Positions 17,593 to 26,003 of a stretch of 36,726 nucleotides of DNA are shown here, piece after piece; positions within the stretch are counted from its first letter, which is position 1; each line of letters begins with the position of its first letter. Both the position numbers and the translations under genes were made by a program. The stretch comes from Chrysochromulina tobinii. Its lineage: Eukaryota; Haptophyta; Prymnesiales; Chrysochromulinaceae. The notes beneath the pieces were generated by a model. It made no database searches. It was not told where the DNA came from and worked only from the letters and a program-made list of their open reading frames with translations. Location of the stretch: contig JWZX01002242.1 of NCBI GenBank assembly GCA_001275005.1, positions 1-36,726 on the forward strand, written 5' to 3'.

Positions 17593-20052
17593 ATGACTGT
17601 TCACCAGCGAATAGGGATTCTTAGGATGGGGGCTACGAAGGAGGACGTACCGCACGATTCGGCCCTCGCGGCCACGCGCGTGCAGGCTGCATTGCGCGGT
17701 CGGCAGGCACGCAAGGAGGTCGAGACCATGGAACGCGTTCGTGAGCTCCGCGCCATCCTTGCCGATTCGAACAAGCGGGTCTTTGAGTTCTTTCGCCTTT
17801 GGGATGTGGACGGTTCCGGCGAGGTTGACCGCAGCGAGTTCGCACCGGCGCTGCGCGCGCTCGGCCTCGACCTGACCGACGAGGACGCGGCGGCGCTCTT
17901 CGCATCCTTTGACTCCGATGGCTCAGGCCAGCTTTCCCAACTGGAGATGTACCGGCAGCTGCGCTCAGGCAAAGACGTCGACCTCTCCTCCCATTTGGTG
18001 GCCGACCGCTTTGGGACGGTGCACCGCGTCAAAGTCGCCCAGGGTTCCGCTGGGGAGATCGTGCTCGAGGCAAAGAATGCGATCGCGATCACGCATACCT
18101 CGAGGCGCAAGCGCTACTCGGCGCTGCCTGCGGCTGTCGACCTCGTCGAGATCGAGGATGGCGGCGCGCCGATCGTGGAGCAGCTGCGCGACCTACTGAC
18201 CGAAAATTCGACGCGGGTGGTCGACCTCTTCCGCGACTGGGACGTGGACCAGAGCGGTACGATCACGCGAAAGGAATTCTGCCGCTCAGTTGCCGCTCTC
18301 GGCTTCCTACCAGCCAAGGGGCCCGAGGAGGTCCTCACTCTCTTTAATGAGCTCGACGCGGACGGTTCGGGCACGATCGAGTACGCCGAGCTCAACAAGG
18401 TGCTGCGCCGCGGCGCCAGCATCGAGCTCGCCGCGGTGCTGCGGGATGGCGCCGTCGCGTTCGGGGTGACGAAACTTGTCAATCGCGGGAGGTTGCTCGC
18501 ACTGCGCGCAGCCAAGGCGGCCGCGCTCGACCCGGACGCGGACCCGTACGCGGCCTTGCGTCGCGTGGGCGTCGCGCGCAGCATCACGACAGCCGCCAGC
18601 GCGCGCGCCGCCGCACCCGACGACGCGCGCCCGCCGCAGTCGCCTCGCTCCTTCCAAAGGGCTGCCCTGCTGTTCAGTCGTGACCTCTTCGCGTCACATC
18701 GCGCCTCGAGGCCTCCGAAGGTGGAGCCGTTTCGTGCGTCGCCTCGTGCGAAGAGCGTGGCACACCACGCCCACGGCGCTGCAGAAAGCGAGGCGCCAAT
18801 CTCGGGGGAGATCTCGCCGAGAATCATCTCGCATCTGCTGTATGCCCCGAACGCGCCCCCGGGCACCGCCGTCGGCCATACTCGTGGACGGCTCGGAGTG
18901 GTGCCGCCCACTCCTAGGGAACTGGTCGCGGCAGCGATGGCGGAGCAGGAGGCGATGGCGCAGCAGGCTGCGATGCAGCGTTTGACAAGCGCACGCGAGC
19001 TCTACTCAACGGCGGAGTCGACGTACAAGGGAGCACACGCGGAGATGAAAGGGATGGGGGCGCACCGGCTCTCGGGTACGGGGGGCACCGGTAAAGGGGG
19101 CCTGCTCACAGGCACCACGAGCACCCTATCCGTCGGCGGTGCGCACCCGACCTCCTCCGTCCGCACGCTTCCGCCACTCTCGCCGCACGCGTCTCCACGT
19201 GGTCTCGAGGCGAACGCCGCGGGTCCCTCAGTGCCGTGGCTGCCGCCCTACTGGCTCGGCGGCGGCGGAGCGGGGGACTTTTTCGGGCCGCAGCCCGAGA
19301 AGCCGACGCCGCGACCGCCGCAGACACCGGCACCGCGTGCTGCACTGCAGCGACCCAGAGCCGCGTCGAGAGGGCACGTGCGAGCGCGGTTCGACACGCC
19401 GGCAACCGCGCCAGACGAGGCAGCGGAAGCAACAGAGCCATCGCTCGAGGCGATCGAAGCGCATGCGCTGGCTGAGGCGATGGCAGAAGCGGTCGCCTCT
19501 GCCCTTCGGCCCGACGAGGGCTTCAGATTGGACGAGGTACCGAGGTTGGCCCCCAAGCTAGCGACAGAGCCAGCAGCACTCGCACCCGCGGACGCGACCG
19601 CGACCGAGCCCGCGCCCGAGGCGCCTAATCCCGAGCCTGAGCCTGCGCGTGAGCCGGGTGCCGCCCCGTCGGCCGAGGCGCCGACGGCGTTGGCCGACGC
19701 TGCTGTAAGGCCCCAAAGCCCTGGTGAGGCTGTGGTAGAGGAGGTGATCGCTGCCAGTGTCCTGGCCATTACCGGCGAGGCGCTGCCGCCAGCGCCGCCG
19801 CCAGAGGTGCCACCAGCGCCAGCGACGGAGCCGGCGGTGCCGGAGATGGTGCCGGAGCCAGAAGCGGAGCCTGCAGCGGCGGGGCTAGCGGAGGCGGAGC
19901 CAGTGGCGGAGCTAGCGGAGGCGGAGCCAGCAGCGGCGGAGATGGAGCCAGCAGCGGCGGAGATGGAGCCTGCAGCGGCGGGGATGGTGTCAGAGCCAGC
20001 GGTGGAAACAGCAGCAACAGTGGCAGATGCACCTGCCGACAACGAGCCCTGA
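17593..20052 (+). CDS. Four-EF-hand calcium-binding protein with IQ motif and disordered tail
   Basis: Predicted 819 aa in one exon. An IQ-like motif at about 28-42 (TRVQAALRGRQARKE) is followed by two EF-hand pairs. The loops are DVDGSGEVDRSE (71-82), DSDGSGQLSQLE (107-118), DVDQSGTITRKE (217-228) and DADGSGTIEYAE (255-266). All four keep Asp at position 1, Gly at 6 and Glu at 12, so all should bind calcium. Each pair is followed by a similar basic-hydrophobic strap (LRSGKDVDLSSHLVAD, LRRGASIELAAVLRD), which suggests internal duplication. From about residue 320 the protein is Ala/Pro/Glu-rich and disordered. It ends in repeats of EPAAAEM near bases 19850-19985. A calcium sensor that also binds calmodulin or a light chain is inferred. 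Divergent pairing with the STPGR gene makes a flagellar role possible. Confidence 0.85.
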   Translation: MTVHQRIGILRMGATKEDVPHDSALAATRVQAALRGRQARKEVETMERVRELRAILADSNKRVFEFFRLWDVDGSGEVDRSEFAPALRALGLDLTDEDAAALFASFDSDGSGQLSQLEMYRQLRSGKDVDLSSHLVADRFGTVHRVKVAQGSAGEIVLEAKNAIAITHTSRRKRYSALPAAVDLVEIEDGGAPIVEQLRDLLTENSTRVVDLFRDWDVDQSGTITRKEFCRSVAALGFLPAKGPEEVLTLFNELDADGSGTIEYAELNKVLRRGASIELAAVLRDGAVAFGVTKLVNRGRLLALRAAKAAALDPDADPYAALRRVGVARSITTAASARAAAPDDARPPQSPRSFQRAALLFSRDLFASHRASRPPKVEPFRASPRAKSVAHHAHGAAESEAPISGEISPRIISHLLYAPNAPPGTAVGHTRGRLGVVPPTPRELVAAAMAEQEAMAQQAAMQRLTSARELYSTAESTYKGAHAEMKGMGAHRLSGTGGTGKGGLLTGTTSTLSVGGAHPTSSVRTLPPLSPHASPRGLEANAAGPSVPWLPPYWLGGGGAGDFFGPQPEKPTPRPPQTPAPRAALQRPRAASRGHVRARFDTPATAPDEAAEATEPSLEAIEAHALAEAMAEAVASALRPDEGFRLDEVPRLAPKLATEPAALAPADATATEPAPEAPNPEPEPAREPGAAPSAEAPTALADAAVRPQSPGEAVVEEVIAASVLAITGEALPPAPPPEVPPAPATEPAVPEMVPEPEAEPAAAGLAEAEPVAELAEAEPAAAEMEPAAAEMEPAAAGMVSEPAVETAATVADAPADNEP
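19850..19990. repeat. Degenerate GCGGAG-based coding repeat
   Basis: Imperfect tandem copies of units such as CCAGCAGCGGCGGAGATGGAG in the 3' part of the EF-hand gene. They encode EPAAAEM and similar acidic/Ala/Pro repeats. Confidence 0.7.
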
Positions 20053-20644
20053 GTGTGCAATCGGCATGTCCGAATTCGTCTGGCATCATACATCGTCACA
20101 CGCGTCAGCGCCGCAGGCGCGAGGCGGACAAGAGCGTCAAAAGATAAGCATGAAGTTGTAAGGTCAATGGCAGCCGTGGCACGACCCCGTCCCGCTCGGC
20201 CCGCGCTGAGACCCCGCGACCACGCGCGAGTCGTGACACGACTAAGACACGAGCACACGACACGACGACGGTGCCCGTCCGCGGTCGGGTCGCGGTCGGC
20301 GTCGCACATCGCTGTGGGGGTGGGGGTTCAGGCTGCGTGCGGGTCCGTTCATAATTGTGGACGCTACACGCTTCTCGCTTGAGGCGAAAAATCTTAGAAA
20401 AATCAAAAAACGACGAAAATCCGTTAAAGGAACACTCCCCTGCCCGAAACCAACTCCCATGGAAAACACACGAAAAAACTCAAAAAACTCTAAAAACTCT
20501 AAAAACTCTCGACCTCGGCGTCTCGTTGCAGGGCACCACCTTTCCAAAAAACAAAAAAAATTAATTCTGCGGATTCGGACCGGTCCGAATCCCTGCAGGA
20601 ACGTGGAACGACGTCGCGTTCGTTTCGGAAATCGGACTCTTCCT
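20053..20644. other. Intergenic region with AT-rich island and 22-bp palindrome
   Basis: Downstream of the EF-hand gene. From about 20385 to 20565 the composition becomes A-rich, with a 9-bp tandem repeat CTAAAAACT at about 20478-20508. A perfect 22-bp palindrome, centred on GGACCGGTCC, lies at 20571-20592. No gene is recognised. The A-rich block could be a decayed mobile element. Confidence 0.5.
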
Positions 20645-21012
20645 TTAAGGTAGTCCGCTCGCACTCATTAGGGTAATTTTGGAAATCAGCCCTACATAAA
20701 TCAATGAGTCCCAAGGCCCCCGGGGCGGGGGAGGGTGGTGAAAGAATGGACAACGGTGGAGCCAAACAGTGAAAAGAAGCTGGTTCGAGTCTCACGGGGG
20801 GCACTTCCCGCGCTTGCTTTTTTAGGCAAAATTAGGGTTTTGGGCTGGTTTGTGAACTAGAGTATGGGATTTCCACGTTCGATTCTGAAAGTTTTGAGCT
20901 AGAACTCAATGGGAGTGCGTGGGACACCTCTGGCTTGAGTTTCGGTCAAATCCCTTCAGTGCTTTTAGAGATCAGGTTTCGCCCCATGTACACCATAAGC
21001 GGACTACCTTAA
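20645..21012. mobile_element. Small non-autonomous DNA transposon (MITE) with TTAA target duplication
   Basis: A perfect 11-bp inverted repeat, GGTAGTCCGCT at 20649-20659 and AGCGGACTACC at 20998-21008, bounds a 360-bp element with no open frame of its own. It is flanked on both sides by TTAA (20645-20648 and 21009-21012), so the matching ends read TTAAGGTAGTCCGCT. A TTAA duplication is typical of piggyBac-type elements, but the ends do not start with the usual CCY, so the superfamily is uncertain. The interior is less GC-rich than the surroundings. It lies between the EF-hand gene and a gene of unusual composition. Confidence 0.75.
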
Positions 21013-21131
21013 GAGGTTCTTCACGGAACAAAAGCTGTGGGAAGACGAGATGTTAGCATGGCTTCTCTCTCGTGCGCGGCTCCACTCTCCCTTCCGTCCT
21101 GCCGCGACGCTTCATACACGCTCTCGACCCC

Positions 21132-21788
21132 ATGTATTCCTTTTGGCGTGCCGAGCCGCTTTCGGTCAAACTTCGTCAAGAACTCGACGAGCTACCTCCG
21201 ATCGCAGAGTGTGATAAGTCACGGCGCTTGAAGCTCCTTGAGCGCCTCGTGTCACAGCTCAGCGAGGAAAACGAGATCTTGCAACGTGCAAATTCGTCAG
21301 CGTCACGTTCTCGTTCCTCAGCGCCTTCGAAGTTGGCCGAACCAGCAAGGCCATACTCGATCGTATTTTCTTCCAAAGGAACGCTGTTTACGCATGTGGA
21401 GTGCATCCAAGCCGAAGTGGTCCGTCAATGCCCAGGCGTGCAGTGGACTAAATCAGAATATCCCGATGGACATCAAAGCAGTGATATTGCACGCGTCTTG
21501 TTCTTTCGACCCGGGCAGCGCGTATCGGATTCCGAGTTCAAGGACCTGGAGAAATTTTGTGTCGGAAAAGCGAATTTTGTGGTCTTCATGCACAACGAGA
21601 TGCGTGACTGCGACTCAGTCGGCGTCGAGACGTACGTCACTAATCGTATCTCCAGTTTAAAGCACTCGACTACGTCTGCATCCATGGCCTTCAAGGAGGA
21701 TGCACTATATCCGATCAGCGAAGGTTTGAACGCAGCCTCATTGGCTAAGCTCGCGTCTTTCGTGAAGGCGCAGGCGCCGCGTGCCTGA
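21132..21788 (+). CDS. Hypothetical coiled-coil protein, low-GC codon use
   Basis: Predicted 218 aa. The first in-frame ATG is at 21132; the frame extends upstream without an ATG. I do not recognise the family. Residues about 30-60 form a leucine-spaced coiled coil (RLKLLERLVSQLSEENEILQ), followed by a Ser/Arg-rich linker. The C-terminal half alternates hydrophobic strands and charged helices (YSIVFSSKGTLFTH, ARVLFFRPGQRV, FVVFMHNEM) and looks like a small alpha/beta domain. Codon choice is clearly less GC-biased than in its neighbours, with many A- and T-ending codons. The gene begins about 120 bp after the MITE. It could be a recent arrival, a weakly expressed gene, or viral in origin; none of these is shown. 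Confidence 0.6.
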   Translation: MYSFWRAEPLSVKLRQELDELPPIAECDKSRRLKLLERLVSQLSEENEILQRANSSASRSRSSAPSKLAEPARPYSIVFSSKGTLFTHVECIQAEVVRQCPGVQWTKSEYPDGHQSSDIARVLFFRPGQRVSDSEFKDLEKFCVGKANFVVFMHNEMRDCDSVGVETYVTNRISSLKHSTTSASMAFKEDALYPISEGLNAASLAKLASFVKAQAPRA

Positions 21789-22824
21789 GATGCAATGACC
21801 GGGAGAGCCGGCAGGGTCAAGGGCCATGTTGACTTTGTCTTGAATTGAGAGACGTACCGACTGCCACGCAGCAGCTCTACGGCTGTGAAAGGATACAGCA
21901 TGGAGGAGACTGGGCAACTGTGACTGTGAAGGGCAACTGGGGCTTTGACCACCGGTATCTATGGGTATCCCTATGAGCAGTCGTAGGTATCCCATTCGGG
22001 GCTCAGGAAGCTGCTGCGGCGCCTGCAGCTGCAGCTGGCGTGGGGCGTGGCCGAGGGCGAGGGAAGGGCAAAGGGCGCGGCAGAAGCGGCAAGGGCGGGC
22101 GAGCCAGCGCTCCGAGCGCCGCGCCAGCAGCTGACTCTCGAGCGGCATCAAAGTAACGGTGGCAGCACGTCGCCTCGCACACGCCCACGCCACGTACGAC
22201 GGTACGCTCAAGCCGGAGTCTGTCGAAAACAATCGTGGCGCTGTCATCTCGAAGCCGCCCGTGGCAGTGCTTCCCGCGCTTTGACGTTGTCGGAGCGCCC
22301 GGGTGGCAAAAGACGCGCTCCACGAGCATTCAGTGCATGAACAAAAACTAATCCACATCGACATGTGGACGGGACGGTGTGTCCGAGAAGGTAGCTCCGA
22401 GAATATAAACTGAAATAAACCCACACTCAATCTCAAGAAGCGAAGAATGGTGCGTGTGGCCGGCCAAATGCTATTTGTTTGGCTCAACACGACCGCGGCC
22501 GCGCACCGGTGTGACGTGTGGGTGTGCCGTGTAGTCCGCGGACCGCGGCCCCGCCAGCGCCACGAGCACATTCACTCTGAAACGCTCTGGGAAAGCTGGA
22601 CAACACGACGCACGCACCCGACACCGAGTGGGCCGAGCGGGCGGCCATAATTGTGGTTTATGCCGCGTTTCCGTTTTCGGGCGGGCCGCGAGTTTTCCAC
22701 ATGACCGAACTATCGCAACTAACCGCGGCACAACGCCCCTCCCTTCGCGGCCACATGTACGCAGCGCCGCTTTCTAGATTCTCGAGACCGGGTAAACTTT
22801 CCCCGGCTATCGCTCTCAGAACTA
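21789..22824. other. Long intergenic region, possibly with a small unresolved gene
   Basis: About 1 kb without a clear gene. On the + strand, bases about 22010-22155 read as an Ala-rich and RGG/GKG-type stretch (GVGRGRGRGKGKGRGRSGKG) ending at a TAA. Another frame at about 22185-22282 reads HATYDGTLKPESVENNRGAV then PPVAVLPAL and a stop. Either could be a terminal exon of a gene whose other exons I cannot place. On the minus strand a 108-codon frame (22329-22003) also looks partly protein-like. None has a convincing start and splice pattern. Confidence 0.3.
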
Positions 22825-23955
22825 TTAATCGAGCATCCACCACGACGCGCTCCCCTTGGTGAGCGTCTTGGTGTTGCCCTTGTGAGTGCGCGCGAAGCAG
22901 CGCTCCGTGGTCTCCTGTGCAGCCAACAGGGTTCCGAAGCAGAGGGCGCCCGCAAAGCGCCAGCAAACCTTGCCTTTGGCCTTGCTCACCTGGCCCTTGG
23001 GTGGCTGCTGCCTCATCTCCTCGGTGGACGGCGCCAGCTTCGTCACATCCGCGGCGAGGACGAGCGCCGTGTTGGGCGTGGGCTCGACTTCCAGCGCGTC
23101 GTCCTGAGCGTCGTCCGCGGAGGTGGCGCATGCGGCGGCGGGCTCACCTGTGGTGAGTACCTGCGCGAGCACCTCGCGATCTTCCCCCTCGAGCTCCCCG
23201 AGCCCCACGATCCCGTCAAAGGCCGCCTGCCGGCCGTTGGCATCCTCGCCGAGTGCGCTGAAGACAGGCCGTAAGAGCGACACTGCCGCAGAGAGCTTCA
23301 CGTGGTTGGTGGTGATGTGGGCGCTTGCCGAGAGCCGCCGCTCGCCCGCGGCAAACGCCTGCTTCGTCTGCTTACACTTGCCGCGGCCGGTGGCCTCTGT
23401 CGTGATCTTGAGTGCACTCACGAAGCACTCGGGATGCTGCCACGTCATCACCTGCCGCCCGACCATCCAAGTCTCCATGCCGACGCGTGGGGCGCCGGCG
23501 GGGAGCATCTCGAGGCATTTGCGGCACTTGCTCCGGCCCGTCTTGGCCGCCTCGACCACGATGCACGAGCCCTCCGGACCAGATGGCTCCACGTCCAGCT
23601 TCACCGTGGCTGCGGCTGGCGAGGCACGCGTGGTGCCCTTTCTGGACGCCTTGACCGGCCGCGGAATGTCTTCATACTCGTCGTCTTCGTCTTCGCCGTC
23701 GCCGTCGCCGTCTTCGTCGTCGTCGTCGTCCGAGCCATTCGAGTCCTTTGCGGCTGTGCGATTAGACACCCGAGTGGTCCGCTTGGGCACAGCGTAGTCG
23801 GGGTCGTCGTCCCGGCGCCTTTTCTGAATCAGCGCTTTCTTCGGCTGCTTGGAAGCGAGGATTGGCTTGTCCAGCCCCAGACTCTTGAGCACGGCGTTGT
23901 TCGCCGCGATCGTCTTCTCGCGCTCGAGCTCGTACGCCGAGAGGGAGGCCGCCAT
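22825..23955 (-). CDS. PARP-type zinc-finger protein without a PARP catalytic domain
   Basis: Predicted 376 aa with a good ATG (GCCATGGCG-like context) at 23955. The N-terminus AYELEREKTIAANNAVLKSLGL resembles the YExxRxxNIxxNxxxLxxLGL element that opens WDR76-like chromatin proteins. It is followed by basic and then strongly acidic (Asp/Glu) low-complexity sequence. A PARP-type zinc finger lies at about 135-182: TGRSKCRKC (Cys144, Cys147), then WQHPECF (His174, Cys177). All four ligands are present. A second, degenerate copy at about 189-235 (GRGKCKQTKQ) has lost most ligands. The C-terminus (CFGTLLAAQETTERCFARTHKG) is unassigned. PARP zinc fingers bind DNA breaks (family knowledge), so a nuclear DNA-binding role is inferred. 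No ADP-ribosyltransferase domain is present. Confidence 0.8.
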   Translation of the reverse strand: MAASLSAYELEREKTIAANNAVLKSLGLDKPILASKQPKKALIQKRRRDDDPDYAVPKRTTRVSNRTAAKDSNGSDDDDDEDGDGDGEDEDDEYEDIPRPVKASRKGTTRASPAAATVKLDVEPSGPEGSCIVVEAAKTGRSKCRKCLEMLPAGAPRVGMETWMVGRQVMTWQHPECFVSALKITTEATGRGKCKQTKQAFAAGERRLSASAHITTNHVKLSAAVSLLRPVFSALGEDANGRQAAFDGIVGLGELEGEDREVLAQVLTTGEPAAACATSADDAQDDALEVEPTPNTALVLAADVTKLAPSTEEMRQQPPKGQVSKAKGKVCWRFAGALCFGTLLAAQETTERCFARTHKGNTKTLTKGSASWWMLD

Positions 23956-24197
23956 GTTGCGGGAAAAAGCGAAAAGTCAAGGAAAAGTCGAAGCTGTTCA
24001 ACACGACGCATTCGGGCACCCGAGCGAGCCAGCCGCGCCAGAGCGAGCCAGCCGGGTGCCGCGGGTCGGATTTTCCATGTTAAAAGTCTCCTGAGGCAGA
24101 CCCAAGATGCCATCGGACCCGCCCCACGACCCGCACCCCGCTGACCCCCACCTCAACACTCTTCATGGTTGTTGCAGCCCGGTTTGTCACACAGCTC

Positions 24198-25730
24198 TCA
24201 CAGCACCCACACGAGCTTCGAGTCCGCTCCCGCGACGCCCGGCGCGTCGGAGATCTCACCATCCGAGACCTTGAAGGCCGATTTGGGCATGATGGGAAGC
24301 GTCATCTTGGGCACTCCGTGGAGGGAAGGCCCGCGCAGCATGCTCGCCTTCATCGGCGCGGCGCGCGTCACGGCAAAGGCGCGCTCCCAAGGGGCGCCTG
24401 TGATCTCCATCTCGGGAAGCAGAGCACTGAGACTGTCGGTGTCGGTGGGCTGCAGCTTGCGCGGACCCGCAGGCTCGTCCAGGGTGGCGCCGCAGCGGGA
24501 GCACACCCCGGATCCCTTCTTGATCTCCGCCACTGACATGGCCCACGTCTTGCGGTCAAAGTACACGGCGTACTGGCGCAGGAAGGGCATCCCTAAAATG
24601 GACATCGGGCCCAGCATGGTCGTCTCGTCGATCGAGGAGAGCAGCGGCACGCATCGGATCCCTTGGGTGTACTCGGGCAAATAAACCTCGTACTCGCCCA
24701 CCTTGGCTTTCTTGGACGTCGGGATGTCGACGTTCATCTCGCCCATGTACACCGAGGGCGGGAGCACCAGATCCTGCCCGCCCACGCGCAGCTCGAGGTT
24801 CGGCATCGCCTCGAAGTGGGGTCCATCGCATGTCTCCTGGTCCTGAAGCGAGAGCAAGCAGTTCGTCTGCGTGCAGCCCGCCTCGATCGTACGGTAGAGC
24901 GTGTCCACCACACTCTCCGGGAATGCGAGCAGCGTCGTGCCCGAGTCGATGATCGTCGCGCACGGCTCGTCGCCGGAGCACGTCGACGAGCCGACCTGGC
25001 CGGCCACGCCCACGTGGTCCAGCACGGCTCCCCACACGTGCTCGCCGATCGTCTCGACGGGCTTGTACGCGTTGCCCACGTCGAGCTGGCTGTGCATGTC
25101 GAGCCGGCCGCCGACGCCATCGCCTGTGAGCTTCGGGTCGCCCATGCACAGCGTGAAGCCCTCGACCTTCATGTCCTCGAGGAAGGCCGTGTCCTTCAGC
25201 TCGGTCTTCTTGCGCTTGCCCAGGCCCATGATGCCGTCGTACGGCGCACTCGCAAAGCCTGACAGGGTCTCGTTCACTATGAGCGCGACGTTCACGATCT
25301 CGCCCTCGTGAATGGGAACCGTCGACTTCTCGGTGCCGAAGAAGCTCACCTTTGTCTCCGTGTCTTTCACGGTGATGCCGCCCTGCCCGTATTGGAGCAG
25401 AAAGGTTTTGGGTGAGACCCCCAAAGGCTCGTCCGGCTCAAAGCGACGGTGAGCCTTGCAGGCATCGTCTGCGCAGTACGTCGAGGCCGCCACGAGCACA
25501 TACGAGCCAGTGTCCGGCACCACGGACATGTGCGTCGGGGGAGTGCCGACCCCAACGATGGTGGTGTACACGATGCCGTCATTGTTGGTCAGCGGTGCAC
25601 AGAAGGCCGCCTTGCCCTGCGGCACGTTAAAGAGGCCTACTGGGTCGGTGTCGAGCGGCAGCGCTGCACTTGTAGACCCAACCACTTCTGATGATGGCAG
25701 GGTGAATACCCCGAGGAAGAGTGCCAACAT
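24198..25730 (-). CDS. Pepsin-like aspartic protease (family A1)
   Basis: Predicted 510 aa starting MLALFLGVFTLPSSEVVGST, a signal peptide. Both catalytic loops are present: PDTGS (Asp73) and IDSGT (Asp262). The typical YDGIMGLG and ILGMPFLRQYAVYFD strands are also there. The propeptide region is short. A C-terminal extension of about 80 residues after the protease fold begins with a CSRCG pair and has no recognised domain. A1 proteases act in secretory, lysosomal/vacuolar or extracellular compartments, usually at acid pH (family knowledge). The single exon diverges from the Gemin6-like gene across about 270 bp. Confidence 0.93.
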   Translation of the reverse strand: MLALFLGVFTLPSSEVVGSTSAALPLDTDPVGLFNVPQGKAAFCAPLTNNDGIVYTTIVGVGTPPTHMSVVPDTGSYVLVAASTYCADDACKAHRRFEPDEPLGVSPKTFLLQYGQGGITVKDTETKVSFFGTEKSTVPIHEGEIVNVALIVNETLSGFASAPYDGIMGLGKRKKTELKDTAFLEDMKVEGFTLCMGDPKLTGDGVGGRLDMHSQLDVGNAYKPVETIGEHVWGAVLDHVGVAGQVGSSTCSGDEPCATIIDSGTTLLAFPESVVDTLYRTIEAGCTQTNCLLSLQDQETCDGPHFEAMPNLELRVGGQDLVLPPSVYMGEMNVDIPTSKKAKVGEYEVYLPEYTQGIRCVPLLSSIDETTMLGPMSILGMPFLRQYAVYFDRKTWAMSVAEIKKGSGVCSRCGATLDEPAGPRKLQPTDTDSLSALLPEMEITGAPWERAFAVTRAAPMKASMLRGPSLHGVPKMTLPIMPKSAFKVSDGEISDAPGVAGADSKLVWVL

Positions 25731-26003
25731 GCTAGTCTACCGCACGTCTTTCGAGCCGAGCACGCTCTCTTGCTGCGCAATGTAAGACAGTCGAGAGCGC
25801 AGCGCACACGGACGACCTGGACGCTGGACCTTGACACAGGTGACCTAAAGTAGGACTGAATTTTGCGTGTGCATGTATTTGCTTTTTGTAAATGATTTTT
25901 GGGAAACATTCAATCCAAAGGCTTCTGGTAGGAGCCTGTTGCGAGAATTCACACACGTAGCCCGGTGTCGCATCTGACGTGTTAACGTTCACACGGTCCG
26001 CTG
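25731..26003. promoter_or_regulatory. Shared upstream region of the aspartic protease and Gemin6-like genes
   Basis: A 273-bp gap between divergent starts with an AT-rich patch at 25855-25915. Both promoters must lie here or overlap the genes. No specific element is recognised. Confidence 0.4.

Noticed and set aside
19248-20309. A 353-codon minus frame over the EF-hand gene tail
   Set aside because: Mirror of the repetitive Ala/Pro/Glu coding tail of the EF-hand gene. The product is an Ala/Gly/Ser repeat without motifs.
20716-20803. tRNA gene with long variable arm
   Set aside because: An acceptor-like pairing and a B box exist, but the T-stem does not pair and there is no proper D-arm or A box.
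21738-22571. A 277-codon minus frame
   Set aside because: It overlaps the end of the low-GC + gene, shows no domain, and its composition resembles other shadow frames. It is kept only as unresolved sequence.
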